Under the pieces are notes generated by a model, which was not told where the DNA came from, searched no databases, and was given only the letters and a program-made list of their open reading frames with translations. The translations under genes and the position numbers were made by a program. Below are positions 7,945 through 13,835 of a DNA stretch of 21,160 bases, piece after piece. Position 1 is the first letter of the stretch, and every line of letters begins with the position of its first letter. Source of the stretch: Thermoplasmata archaeon (lineage in GTDB: Archaea > Thermoplasmatota > Thermoplasmata > Thermoplasmatales > Thermoplasmataceae); assembly GCA_021835265.1 (NCBI GenBank), contig JAKBQK010000033.1, forward strand, positions 1 through 21,160. The letters are read 5' to 3'.

Positions 7945-7966
7945 TGGAGTTATAAATACACCTCCA
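7945..7966. other. TATA-like box flanked by a 5-bp inverted repeat in the gap before tRNA-Phe
   Basis: After the regulator's stop, TGGAG (7945-7949) and CTCCA (7962-7966) enclose TTATAAATA (7950-7958). It could be a weak stem-loop at the regulator's 3' end or a promoter for an unseen short transcript. The rest of 7930-8125 is AT-rich with no credible open frame; I see nothing else in it. Confidence 0.25.
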
Positions 7967-8085
7967 TTATAGACACTAAAACCAATGATTCTGATATTTA
8001 CATCTTTATCTCAGATTACTTTTTGATAAATTTACTATTATTTAATGTCGTGAAAAGTTTGCAATATCAGTATTACATTCTAACC

Positions 8086-8097
8086 AAAAATAAAAAA
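8086..8097 (-). terminator. T-rich terminator downstream of tRNA-Phe
   Basis: About 30 bases past the tRNA 3' end the minus strand reads TTTTTTATTTTT, a typical archaeal T-tract stop signal. Confidence 0.4.
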
Positions 8098-8125
8098 CAC
8101 GTTAAACTTCTAATTTTTAATAGCA

Positions 8126-8198
8126 TGCCGTGAGCCGGGATTGAACCAGCGACCTCCAGATCTTCAGTCTGGCGCTCTCCCAACTGAGCTATCACGGC
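8126..8198 (-). tRNA. tRNA-Phe (anticodon GAA)
   Basis: The minus strand folds into a complete 73-base cloverleaf. The acceptor stem is GCCGTGA/TCACGGC with discriminator A. The D arm is GCTC/GAGC, the anticodon stem CCAGA/TCTGG holds loop CTGAAGA (anticodon GAA), the variable loop is AGGTC, and the T arm GCTGG/CCGGC holds loop TTCAATC. The T stem has one U-G pair. There is no intron. The bases after the discriminator are TGC, so CCA is not encoded and must be added by the cca product encoded on the other side of the NAC gene. Confidence 0.97.
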
Positions 8199-8220
8199 TG
8201 TAGTACGGGAATACTGTCAC

Positions 8221-8231
8221 TTTATTTAAAT
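8221..8231 (-). promoter_or_regulatory. TATA element for tRNA-Phe
   Basis: TTTAAATAAA on the minus strand (8230-8221) is centred 28 bases upstream of the tRNA 5' end at 8198, the spacing expected for an archaeal tRNA promoter. Being nearly symmetric, it could also act weakly on the plus strand. Confidence 0.6.
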
Positions 8232-8275
8232 CTTTAAGGGATTTTATGGAATTCAAAAGCAAGTTGAAAGCCAAA

Positions 8276-8284
8276 TCATTTATT
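8276..8284 (+). promoter_or_regulatory. TATA element for the nac-cca operon
   Basis: CATTTATTC lies about 22-30 bases before the ATG at 8306 and supports that start as the 5' end of a leaderless mRNA. It argues against the longer frame from 8246. Confidence 0.4.
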
Positions 8285-8305
8285 CTTATTAGTATTTACT
8301 CAAAC

Positions 8306-8671
8306 ATGATCCCGGGAAAAATGAATTCAAGGGAAGTAAAAAGAATGATGCAGCAGATGGGAATCAAGCAGGTTGAATATCCCGATGTTAAGAGGGTAGT
8401 CATGGAAGCTGGAGAAAAAAACTATATCATAGAAAATCCACAGGTAGTAGCAATAGAGGCTCAGGGGCAAAAATCCTTTCAGATCACTGGAACACTAAAA
8501 GAAGTAATTGGTAAGAAAAAGGAAGTAGCAAAGGAAGGAACAGAATTTCCTGAAGACGATATAAAACTTGTAATGGAACAGGCCTCAGTTTCAAGGGAAA
8601 AAGCAATAGAAGCCTTGAAGAATGCAGAAGGACAACCGGCGGACGCCATAATGAATCTAATGTCCAATTGA
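8306..8671 (+). CDS. nac: Nascent polypeptide-associated complex protein, archaeal alpha-NAC
   Basis: This protein binds the ribosome and shields emerging nascent chains; archaea have only the alpha-type subunit, acting as a homodimer. The N-terminus MIPGKMNSREVKRMMQQMGI is the family hallmark. The NAC beta-barrel covers roughly residues 18-65 (VEYPDVKRVVMEAGEKNYI, NPQVVAIEAQGQKSFQITG). A linker leads to a C-terminal UBA domain (about 84-119, DDIKLVMEQASVSREKAI then ALKNAEGQPADAI). I start it at 8306, giving 121 residues, the usual length. An in-frame ATG at 8246 would add 20 residues unlike any NAC. CATTTATTC near 8276-8284 provides a TATA about 25 bases before 8306. The cca gene begins one base after its stop, so the two are cotranscribed. 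Confidence 0.95.
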   Translation: MIPGKMNSREVKRMMQQMGIKQVEYPDVKRVVMEAGEKNYIIENPQVVAIEAQGQKSFQITGTLKEVIGKKKEVAKEGTEFPEDDIKLVMEQASVSREKAIEALKNAEGQPADAIMNLMSN

Positions 8672-8672
8672 T

Positions 8673-10007
8673 ATGGACTACAATGAACTTTTAAAAAAAT
8701 ACAAACTTTCAGGCAATGAAAGGGAGCATAGGAAAAATCTAATAGATAGCTTAATTAGAAAAATAAGTGCGGTAATAAACGATATGAGTCTTAACGCCTC
8801 TCCCGTACTCGTTGGATCATCCGCAAGGGGTACATCACTTAAGAAAAGTGATATTGACATATTCATACAGTTCTCAAGTGAATATGATAAAAAGCAGCTA
8901 GAAAGTTACGGTCTTGATATTGGATTTAAGGTAATAGGTGATGGAGTGGCAAAATATGCTGAGCATCCATATGTATCAGGGTTCGTGGATAACATAAAAG
9001 TAGATATAGTGCCGTGCTACAAAATGAAAGTTGGTGAAAGAACAAGGTCATCGGTTGATAGAACTCCACTTCATACAGAATTCTTAAACTCCGTCATGAA
9101 TGACGAAGAACGGGATCAGGCAATCATATTAAAACTATTTCTCAAAAGGATTGGTGTATATGGTTCTGAACTAAGAACAGAAGGATTTTCGGGATATGTT
9201 TCAGAATTATGTATCTACTATCATAAGACGTTTGAAAACTTTCTCCGGTTTGTAAGAGAATCAAGAGGTCAACTGGTAATCGGTCCTAAATTTTCAGAAT
9301 TTGATTCACCTGTAATACTTATGGATCCAGTTGATAGTAAGAGGAATGCGGCATCGGCAGTGAGTAAGAAATCACTTTCTATTCTTAGAATTGCCTCTTC
9401 ACTTTATCTGGAAAACCCTGAGCCAGATTTCATAGATCTAGAAAATGTCAGCAATATAGAAAGAGAAATTCTGGATAGAAAAACATATCTTCTTTTACTG
9501 GAATTAAAAAGGCCAGACTTAATTGATGATATTCTCTATCCACAAATAGAGCTAATGAAGAGAAACCTCGCAAGTTTTGCTAAGCGAGAGGATTTTACAT
9601 TGATGAATACATTTAGTTCAGCTAACGAAAAGACAATACAGGTACTTCTAGAACTTCAGACGGGTTCATTGCCAGGAGTAAAAATTCACGTGGGACCTCC
9701 TGCAGATAATCCTAATGCAGTGAAATTTTATGAGAAATACAAAAGCGACCCATTGGTTTTAAGAGGGCCGTATGTGAAAAATGATAGGATATATGTGGAG
9801 TTGAAAAGGGATGAAACTGACTTCAAGATCATTCTCAAAAGTCAGCTAAAAAACATAAATTTTGGTCACAACCTCAATTTTCTGAAAGAAAAAATCAGGA
9901 TTTATACGTCCAGGGAGAAGGTCTTATCATCTATGGTCTACCATGATTTTATCTCAGTTCAGGAGCCGCCTGATCTATCCTCCAGAAAAAATCTCGAGAA
10001 AAAGTAG
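8673..10007 (+). CDS. cca: CCA-adding enzyme, archaeal class I tRNA nucleotidyltransferase
   Basis: This enzyme adds or repairs the 3' CCA of tRNAs, using CTP and ATP without a nucleic acid template. The 444 residues match the archaeal class I family in length and order. The nucleotidyltransferase signature GSSARGTSLKKSDIDIF (48-64) gives metal-binding Asp60 and Asp62, and VDIVPCY gives the third carboxylate, Asp111. A central domain (about 130-260) with DEERDQAIILKLFLKR and the FSGYVSELCIYY segment follows, then the tail domain that contacts the TPsiC arm. The gene begins one base after the NAC stop with no promoter of its own. Both tRNAs in the window lack encoded CCA, so this activity is needed. 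Its last 33 bases overlap the convergent ubiquitin-like gene. Confidence 0.96.
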   Translation: MDYNELLKKYKLSGNEREHRKNLIDSLIRKISAVINDMSLNASPVLVGSSARGTSLKKSDIDIFIQFSSEYDKKQLESYGLDIGFKVIGDGVAKYAEHPYVSGFVDNIKVDIVPCYKMKVGERTRSSVDRTPLHTEFLNSVMNDEERDQAIILKLFLKRIGVYGSELRTEGFSGYVSELCIYYHKTFENFLRFVRESRGQLVIGPKFSEFDSPVILMDPVDSKRNAASAVSKKSLSILRIASSLYLENPEPDFIDLENVSNIEREILDRKTYLLLLELKRPDLIDDILYPQIELMKRNLASFAKREDFTLMNTFSSANEKTIQVLLELQTGSLPGVKIHVGPPADNPNAVKFYEKYKSDPLVLRGPYVKNDRIYVELKRDETDFKIILKSQLKNINFGHNLNFLKEKIRIYTSREKVLSSMVYHDFISVQEPPDLSSRKNLEKK

Positions 10008-10169
10008 ATCCTGATCCGGAGATACAATAACATCTCTGGTTACCGGTGTCCCGTTGAGGAGATACACAAATCTTTCATCTGAGATTCCAAGCCTCTCCAT
10101 CACCTCTCCAACGGAACAGGACTGTTCCAGTTTCTCCGATCTGCTTTGTCTACCAACAATTCTTATCAT
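9975..10169 (-). CDS. Ubiquitin-like small archaeal modifier / sulfur-carrier protein (Urm1, MoaD, ThiS type)
   Basis: This 64-residue protein has the beta-grasp pattern: MIRIVGRQS strand, EKLEQ turn, SVGEVMERLGI helix, then ERFVYLLNGTPV and the LLFLEIF strand, ending exactly in Gly63-Gly64. A free C-terminal Gly-Gly is what E1-like enzymes adenylate to form a thiocarboxylate or an isopeptide bond. Archaeal relatives serve as protein modifiers (SAMPs) and as sulfur donors for tRNA 2-thiolation or molybdopterin. The sequence cannot decide among Urm1/SAMP2, MoaD and ThiS roles. The ATG is preceded by GAGGTTGAT, a good ribosome site. It lies 11 bases after tRNA-Gln(UUG) on the same strand, leaving no room for its own promoter outside the tRNA. 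Its 3' end overlaps cca by 33 bp. No E1-like gene is nearby. Confidence 0.85.
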   Translation of the reverse strand: MIRIVGRQSRSEKLEQSCSVGEVMERLGISDERFVYLLNGTPVTRDVIVSPDQDLLFLEIFSGG

Positions 10170-10180
10170 ATCAACCTCGA

Positions 10181-10253
10181 TAGCCCCGGGCAGATTCGAA
10201 CTGCCGTCATCGGATCCAAAGTCCGGTATGCTTGGCCACTACACCACGGAGCT
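10181..10253 (-). tRNA. tRNA-Gln (anticodon TTG)
   Basis: The minus strand folds as a 73-base tRNA. The acceptor stem is AGCTCCG/CGGGGCT with one G-U pair and discriminator A. The D arm is GTGT/GCAT, the anticodon stem CCGGA/TCCGA holds loop CTTTGGA (anticodon TTG), and the T arm GGCAG/CTGCC holds loop TTCGAAT. The outermost anticodon-stem pair is a C-A mismatch. There is no intron, and CCA is not encoded. U34 of this tRNA is a classic 2-thiouridine site. The ubiquitin-like gene follows 11 bases downstream, and the ferredoxin gene ends 26 bases upstream. Confidence 0.95.
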
Positions 10254-10261
10254 AAGCTATC

Positions 10262-10280
10262 TTAAAAATAATAAAAAAAT
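10262..10280 (-). promoter_or_regulatory. T-rich ferredoxin terminator and tRNA-Gln promoter region
   Basis: Directly after the ferredoxin stop the minus strand has seven T residues, then TATTATTTTTAAG, before the tRNA starts at 10253. The T run could end the ferredoxin transcript, and the AT-rich stretch could bind TBP for tRNA-Gln. The exact TATA box cannot be fixed by eye. Confidence 0.35.
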
Positions 10281-10711
10281 TATGGGGTTATTTTAATTGC
10301 TCTTGTTGGGCAAACACTTTCACAGGCCATACAGAATATGCATTCATTTTCTCTTACTGGGTCGCATTTATCTGTTCTGTATTTTTCATAAAGCTGCTTG
10401 TCTCCCTTTATGTCCTTATCATTACCAGTACCCATCTGTCCAGGGTTCAGTTCCCACTCATATAAACTGACTGGGCAGACATCCATGCAGGCCCCATCGG
10501 CTATACATGTTTCCCAGTCAATTGCAACCTTAGTGCCATGTATTCCATTCTTTGTGGGATATGGTTTTCCATCTGCATCGGTCCTCTGTTTGCCCTCTGC
10601 CCTAACATCATGGTCATGATGCTTACCTGTTACAGGATAGTTCTCCGTGTCTTCAGCAAAATTTTCATCTATTGGTTTTGGTTTGTAATCCAGATCTTCG
10701 AGTTTTACCAC
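10280..10711 (-). CDS. Zinc-containing seven-iron ferredoxin
   Basis: This soluble electron carrier of 143 residues is the usual acceptor for archaeal 2-oxoacid oxidoreductases. It closely resembles the Thermoplasma and Sulfolobus zinc ferredoxins. The N-terminal extension has His31, His34 and His58, plus Asp117 as the probable fourth zinc ligand. The first cluster motif is CIADGACMDVCP: Asp72 replaces a cysteine, so Cys69, Cys75 and Cys134 should hold a [3Fe-4S] cluster. The second motif, CIFCMACESVCP with Cys79, Cys124, Cys127 and Cys130, holds [4Fe-4S]. Cys116 is extra. The start is GTG at 10711, giving MVKLEDLDYKPKP, with GGTGAT just upstream and a TATA-like GTTAAATAAC (10750-10741). The gene is followed by tRNA-Gln and the ubiquitin-like gene. 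Confidence 0.95.
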   Translation of the reverse strand: MVKLEDLDYKPKPIDENFAEDTENYPVTGKHHDHDVRAEGKQRTDADGKPYPTKNGIHGTKVAIDWETCIADGACMDVCPVSLYEWELNPGQMGTGNDKDIKGDKQLYEKYRTDKCDPVRENECIFCMACESVCPTRAIKITP

Positions 10712-10740
10712 CTAATCACCTAAACCCATATTATTAGAAT

Positions 10741-10750
10741 GTTATTTAAC
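10741..10750 (-). promoter_or_regulatory. TATA element for ferredoxin, with GGTGAT ribosome site at 10715-10720
   Basis: GTTAAATAAC on the minus strand lies about 30 bases before the GTG start, predicting a very short leader that includes GGTGAT. The ribosome site helps justify the GTG. The rest of 10751-10930 holds no credible gene; a small hairpin-capable ATTCTTGAGAAT lies near 10800-10811. Confidence 0.4.
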
Positions 10751-10940
10751 GTTTGTGAGCTATATTAATTTTAGACAAAAAGTTACTGAAGATTGAATGA
10801 ATTCTTGAGAATCTAGAATTTATTTTTAGTGGAAGTTTGCCGCTAATAGGATTATCCATGAATTTCTTGTTTGAATCAAAAAATCTAAAATACAAGTTCT
10901 TTTGAAGTTTTGTTTACGAAAACTATAAAAGATTGTTGAT

Positions 10941-10950
10941 ATATTTTTAA
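10941..10950 (+). promoter_or_regulatory. TATA element for purM
   Basis: ATATTTTTAA lies 22-31 bases before the ATG at 10972, so the purM mRNA should be leaderless or nearly so. Confidence 0.45.
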
Positions 10951-10971
10951 CTCATAATGTAATAAGGGAAC

Positions 10972-11988
10972 ATGAAAGGATCCTCTGACAAGGTTTTAGA
11001 CAGAAAGGGTATAGGGGAATTCGTCAGCACTCTGGTTAGGCAACTAAAATACAGAAGGGATGATTTCAAAGTAATGGGTCCAAGTGGAGGATTTACCTCT
11101 CTGATTGATCTTGGAAATATTGCACTGGCTTTTAATACAGATGGTGTTGGAACCAAGGTTTTGTTAGCTGCAGAAGCAAATAAGTGGGAAGGTATAGGAA
11201 TAGATTGTGTCGCAATGAATGTTAATGATACAATAACAATTGGGGCAGAACCCATCGCAATGGTAGATTATGTATCTCTTAGAGACACAGATATAAACAT
11301 TGCAAAGGAAATTGGTGTCGGCCTGAATGTGGGTGCGCAAATGGCCAACATCTCTATTGTAGGGGGTGAAACTGCCCTCATTCCCGATCTTGTAAGAGAA
11401 ATTGACGTTTCAGGATCGGTGATTGGGATAGCTCAAAAAAACCAGATAACCACAGGAGAAACAATCAAAGAAGGGGATCTTGTTTACAGTTTACAGAGCA
11501 GTGGCATTCATTCAAACGGATTTACCACAGTTAGAAAAATCATAAAAGAACAGGGACTAAAAATGGACGAAACTTTTCCAGGATACAATAAGAAGGTATC
11601 AGACGTTTTACTGGAACCCACCAGAATTTACGTGAGAGAAATTCTAGATATAATTAACCTTGTGGATATTAAAGGCATGGCGAACATTACTGGGGGTGGC
11701 TTTAAGAATCTTGTGAGAATGAAAGATATGAAATATGTAATAGATGACCCTGTTGAACCACAACCTGTTTTCACCACCTTAATGGATCTTGGAAATTTAT
11801 CATACTCTGAAATGTATGAGATATTTAACATGGGAACTGGTTACGTGGTGGTTATCGATGCCGAGAGTAAACATGATTTTGTAAGTACACTCAGAAATCG
11901 CTTATCCATAAGAGAGATCGGTCACGTAGAAAATGGATCAGGTATTGAGATACCAAAATATGGTGTAAACCTGAAGGATTACTACTAA
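10972..11988 (+). CDS. purM: Phosphoribosylformylglycinamidine cyclo-ligase (AIR synthetase)
   Basis: PurM closes the imidazole ring in purine synthesis, converting FGAM and ATP to aminoimidazole ribonucleotide. The 338 residues show the family's two-domain layout. The N-terminal half includes FNTDGVGTK (54-62), GIDCVAMNVNDTITIGAEPIAMVDY (75-100) and the conserved GGETA (131-135), which bind ATP and phosphate. The second half includes SSGIHSNGFTTVRK, the LLEPTRIYVREI segment, NITGGGFKNLVRM and EIFNMGTGYVVV. Start and length agree with the family. It stands alone, with no other purine gene in the window. It is convergent with the photolyase gene, only 10 bases separating the stop codons. A TATA element 25 bases upstream implies its own promoter. 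Confidence 0.96.
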   Translation: MKGSSDKVLDRKGIGEFVSTLVRQLKYRRDDFKVMGPSGGFTSLIDLGNIALAFNTDGVGTKVLLAAEANKWEGIGIDCVAMNVNDTITIGAEPIAMVDYVSLRDTDINIAKEIGVGLNVGAQMANISIVGGETALIPDLVREIDVSGSVIGIAQKNQITTGETIKEGDLVYSLQSSGIHSNGFTTVRKIIKEQGLKMDETFPGYNKKVSDVLLEPTRIYVREILDIINLVDIKGMANITGGGFKNLVRMKDMKYVIDDPVEPQPVFTTLMDLGNLSYSEMYEIFNMGTGYVVVIDAESKHDFVSTLRNRLSIREIGHVENGSGIEIPKYGVNLKDYY

Positions 11989-11998
11989 ACTGTACCTA

Positions 11999-13351
11999 CT
12001 AATTTTTATCCACTTGCAATTTTTCAGTTCTTTTGAATTCCCTATATATCGAAAGTGATTCCTTTCGCATTTCTCTGTATTTTATTTTAGATCTTCTGTA
12101 TTTCTTACATTGCTTTTTGTCACTGTTTTCTGGATCATGAATAAATTCAACAGGGCAAGCATCTAGTTCTTTAACCCATTTCTTTATGAATTCTCCATTG
12201 GGATCAATTTCAATGCTATTTTTTAAGGGATTGAATATCCTAAAGAATGGCCATGAAAAGTCAGAGCAGCCACTGACCCATTGCCATGATGAATAATTAT
12301 TTGCCTCATCGGCATCCACAAGAGTATCCATGAACCATTCAGCACCATAAGTCCATTTTATAAGGTACAATTTTGTCAGGAAATCAGATACTAAGAGCCT
12401 TTTCCTATTATCAATCCAGCCCGCTTCCCACAATTTTCTCATGCTGCCATCAATTATGGGAAAACCAGTTTTTCCCTCTTTCCAGTTGATCAGCCTATCC
12501 CAATGTCCTGACCACGGAAAATTTTCCATCTTCTCATTTATGGACAGTATATTGCTGTATTGCCTTCTTGCATAGGAACAATAGAAGAACTCTCTCCATA
12601 AAAGATTTCTTCTAATTTTATCAACTCCTTCACTTTCCTTACCTGAAAGTTTTTTCCATAATCTCTTTACATTGATCTGCCCATGCCTTATATATGGGGA
12701 GAGTTCGGTGTTCTTCTTTTCCAGATTGCCCTCTAACAAATTCTTTAAAGTTAGGTTTGCCGCACTTTCTGAGGTGTCCCAATATTTTGCCAAATTTCTT
12801 TCCCATGATGAAAATTCTATTTTCCCATTTGTTCCTTCAGTCTCGTGAAACTCCGGTAAGTGTGTGGAGTCCTCTTCACCATAATCAAATCTCATTTCAT
12901 TTGTTGTTTTGAAGAATTGCCCGAAATTTCCAAAATTAATCTTAATAGTTGAAATCATTTCGTCTGATAGAAGGTTGTTAGGTTCATACATTTTATTTTC
13001 TATCCCTCTGCTTAAGAAATAGTCATTGATTTCATTAAAAGCATATTTCACCCTTGGGAATGGAATTCTTTGGGAAACTATTCTTTCAATTTTATTCACG
13101 TTAATAATTTCTTTTAAAACAGGAATATAGCTTCCAGAGCTTTCAACAATGGGTATTCTTTCTATTCCGATTTTATTGGCCAGGTTAGTGAGGCTGCTTT
13201 TTACCCACCAAAGACTCGCACCACTAAGTTTCTCAAGCTTTGAATCCTTCAAAAAAATTGGGAAAATTATGTCATTTTTCTTAGTTGCGTCTTGAAGAAT
13301 CTTGTTATCCTCTAGCCGCAGATCGTGTGACAGAATGTAAAGAGTACGCAC
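11999..13351 (-). CDS. phrB: Deoxyribodipyrimidine photolyase
   Basis: This is a light-driven FAD enzyme that splits UV-induced cyclobutane pyrimidine dimers. The 450 residues show the N-terminal Rossmann-like antenna domain (MRTLYILSHDLRLEDN) and the C-terminal helical FAD domain. Conserved FAD and DNA contacts include GKTGFPIIDGSMRKLWEAG, WIDNRKRLLVSDFLTK, and FMDTLVDADEANNYSSWQWV with the Asn-Asn and Trp of the active site. FFRIFNPLKNS follows, with a basic Lys/Arg-rich tail. It groups with class I-like photolyases. The frame opens at a GTG (13351); the ATG two bases earlier is out of frame. A TATA-like sequence about 26 bases upstream makes a leaderless GTG start plausible. It diverges from the NifX-like gene and converges with purM. 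Confidence 0.92.
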   Translation of the reverse strand: MRTLYILSHDLRLEDNKILQDATKKNDIIFPIFLKDSKLEKLSGASLWWVKSSLTNLANKIGIERIPIVESSGSYIPVLKEIINVNKIERIVSQRIPFPRVKYAFNEINDYFLSRGIENKMYEPNNLLSDEMISTIKINFGNFGQFFKTTNEMRFDYGEEDSTHLPEFHETEGTNGKIEFSSWERNLAKYWDTSESAANLTLKNLLEGNLEKKNTELSPYIRHGQINVKRLWKKLSGKESEGVDKIRRNLLWREFFYCSYARRQYSNILSINEKMENFPWSGHWDRLINWKEGKTGFPIIDGSMRKLWEAGWIDNRKRLLVSDFLTKLYLIKWTYGAEWFMDTLVDADEANNYSSWQWVSGCSDFSWPFFRIFNPLKNSIEIDPNGEFIKKWVKELDACPVEFIHDPENSDKKQCKKYRRSKIKYREMRKESLSIYREFKRTEKLQVDKN

Positions 13352-13370
13352 ATTATGGTGATAAAGGAAT

Positions 13371-13390
13371 GATTAATAAAGTTAATAAAC
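13371..13390. promoter_or_regulatory. Back-to-back promoters of photolyase and NifX-like gene
   Basis: The 58 bp between the two start codons hold the tandem GATTAATAAA and GTTAATAAAC. Read on the minus strand, TTTATTAAT (about 13373-13381) lies some 26 bases before the photolyase GTG. Read on the plus strand, TTAATAAAC (13382-13390) lies about 24 bases before the ATG at 13410. The two TATA elements abut, so bound TBP on one would probably interfere with the other. Confidence 0.45.
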
Positions 13391-13409
13391 GAATTTGGCA
13401 TGGACATTT

Positions 13410-13760
13410 ATGAAGGTTATAGCAGTAGTAGACGAAGAAGATGTGCTTACTCCTCTAGAGTATGGTAATACAATTGTGGAGATAGACACTGAAACAAAAC
13501 AGAAGAAGTTCTATGAGAACCCGGGCTTCGGGTCACCGTTCCAGGGAAAAGAAAGGGCAATGGCTGGAATTCTGACACTTAATGCAGATGCAATTATTGT
13601 CAAGGAAGGAGTCCTATGCCCTGGATCATACATGATGTCTAAGGGAAAGATGAAATACATTCCTGTGGAAGAAGAGAAATTACAGGAGATAGAACCAAAA
13701 CTTAACGATATTGCAAAAAATGCTACACCTGAGCTTGATTTCAACATATACAGGGAATAA
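13410..13760 (+). CDS. NifX/NafY-like small protein, FeMo-cofactor-biosynthesis fold (tentative)
   Basis: This is a 116-residue soluble protein. It opens MKVIAVVDEEDV, has a strand-turn IVEIDTETKQKKFYENP, then a helix-strand GKERAMAGILTLNADAIIV, and a last strand GKMKYIPV before an acidic helical tail. That order (strand, partner residue pattern ENP, a mid helix, 'ADAIIV', then a short strand) resembles the RNase H-like NifX/NifB-C fold. The match is by eye and distant, and no nitrogenase gene is present. Cys73 is the only cysteine. I start it at the ATG at 13410, which sits 24 bases after a TATA element; an in-frame ATG at 13395 would add MAWTF. It shares a divergent promoter region with the photolyase. 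Function unknown. Confidence 0.65.
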   Translation: MKVIAVVDEEDVLTPLEYGNTIVEIDTETKQKKFYENPGFGSPFQGKERAMAGILTLNADAIIVKEGVLCPGSYMMSKGKMKYIPVEEEKLQEIEPKLNDIAKNATPELDFNIYRE

Positions 13761-13775
13761 ACAAATTTACAAACC

Positions 13776-13800
13776 TTAATTTTTTAAAAATTTTAATTTT
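13776..13800 (+). terminator. AT-rich inverted repeat and T tracts ending the NifX-like transcript
   Basis: TTAATTTTTT followed by AAAAATTTTAATTTT forms a near-palindrome with repeated T runs 15 bases after the stop, a likely terminator region. Confidence 0.4.
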
Positions 13801-13826
13801 GGTAGTATTTCTTTCAGATTGCTATT

Positions 13827-13834
13827 AAAAAAAA
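13827..13834 (-). terminator. Poly-T terminator after aconitase
   Basis: Eight T residues on the minus strand begin two bases after the aconitase TAA, an archaeal-type T-tract stop signal. Confidence 0.5.
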
Positions 13835-13835
13835 T

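Noticed and set aside
8246..8305. A longer NAC beginning at the ATG at 8246.
   Set aside because: The extra 20 residues are not NAC-like. Archaeal NACs begin near the MNSREVKRMM motif, and a TATA lies 25 bases before 8306.
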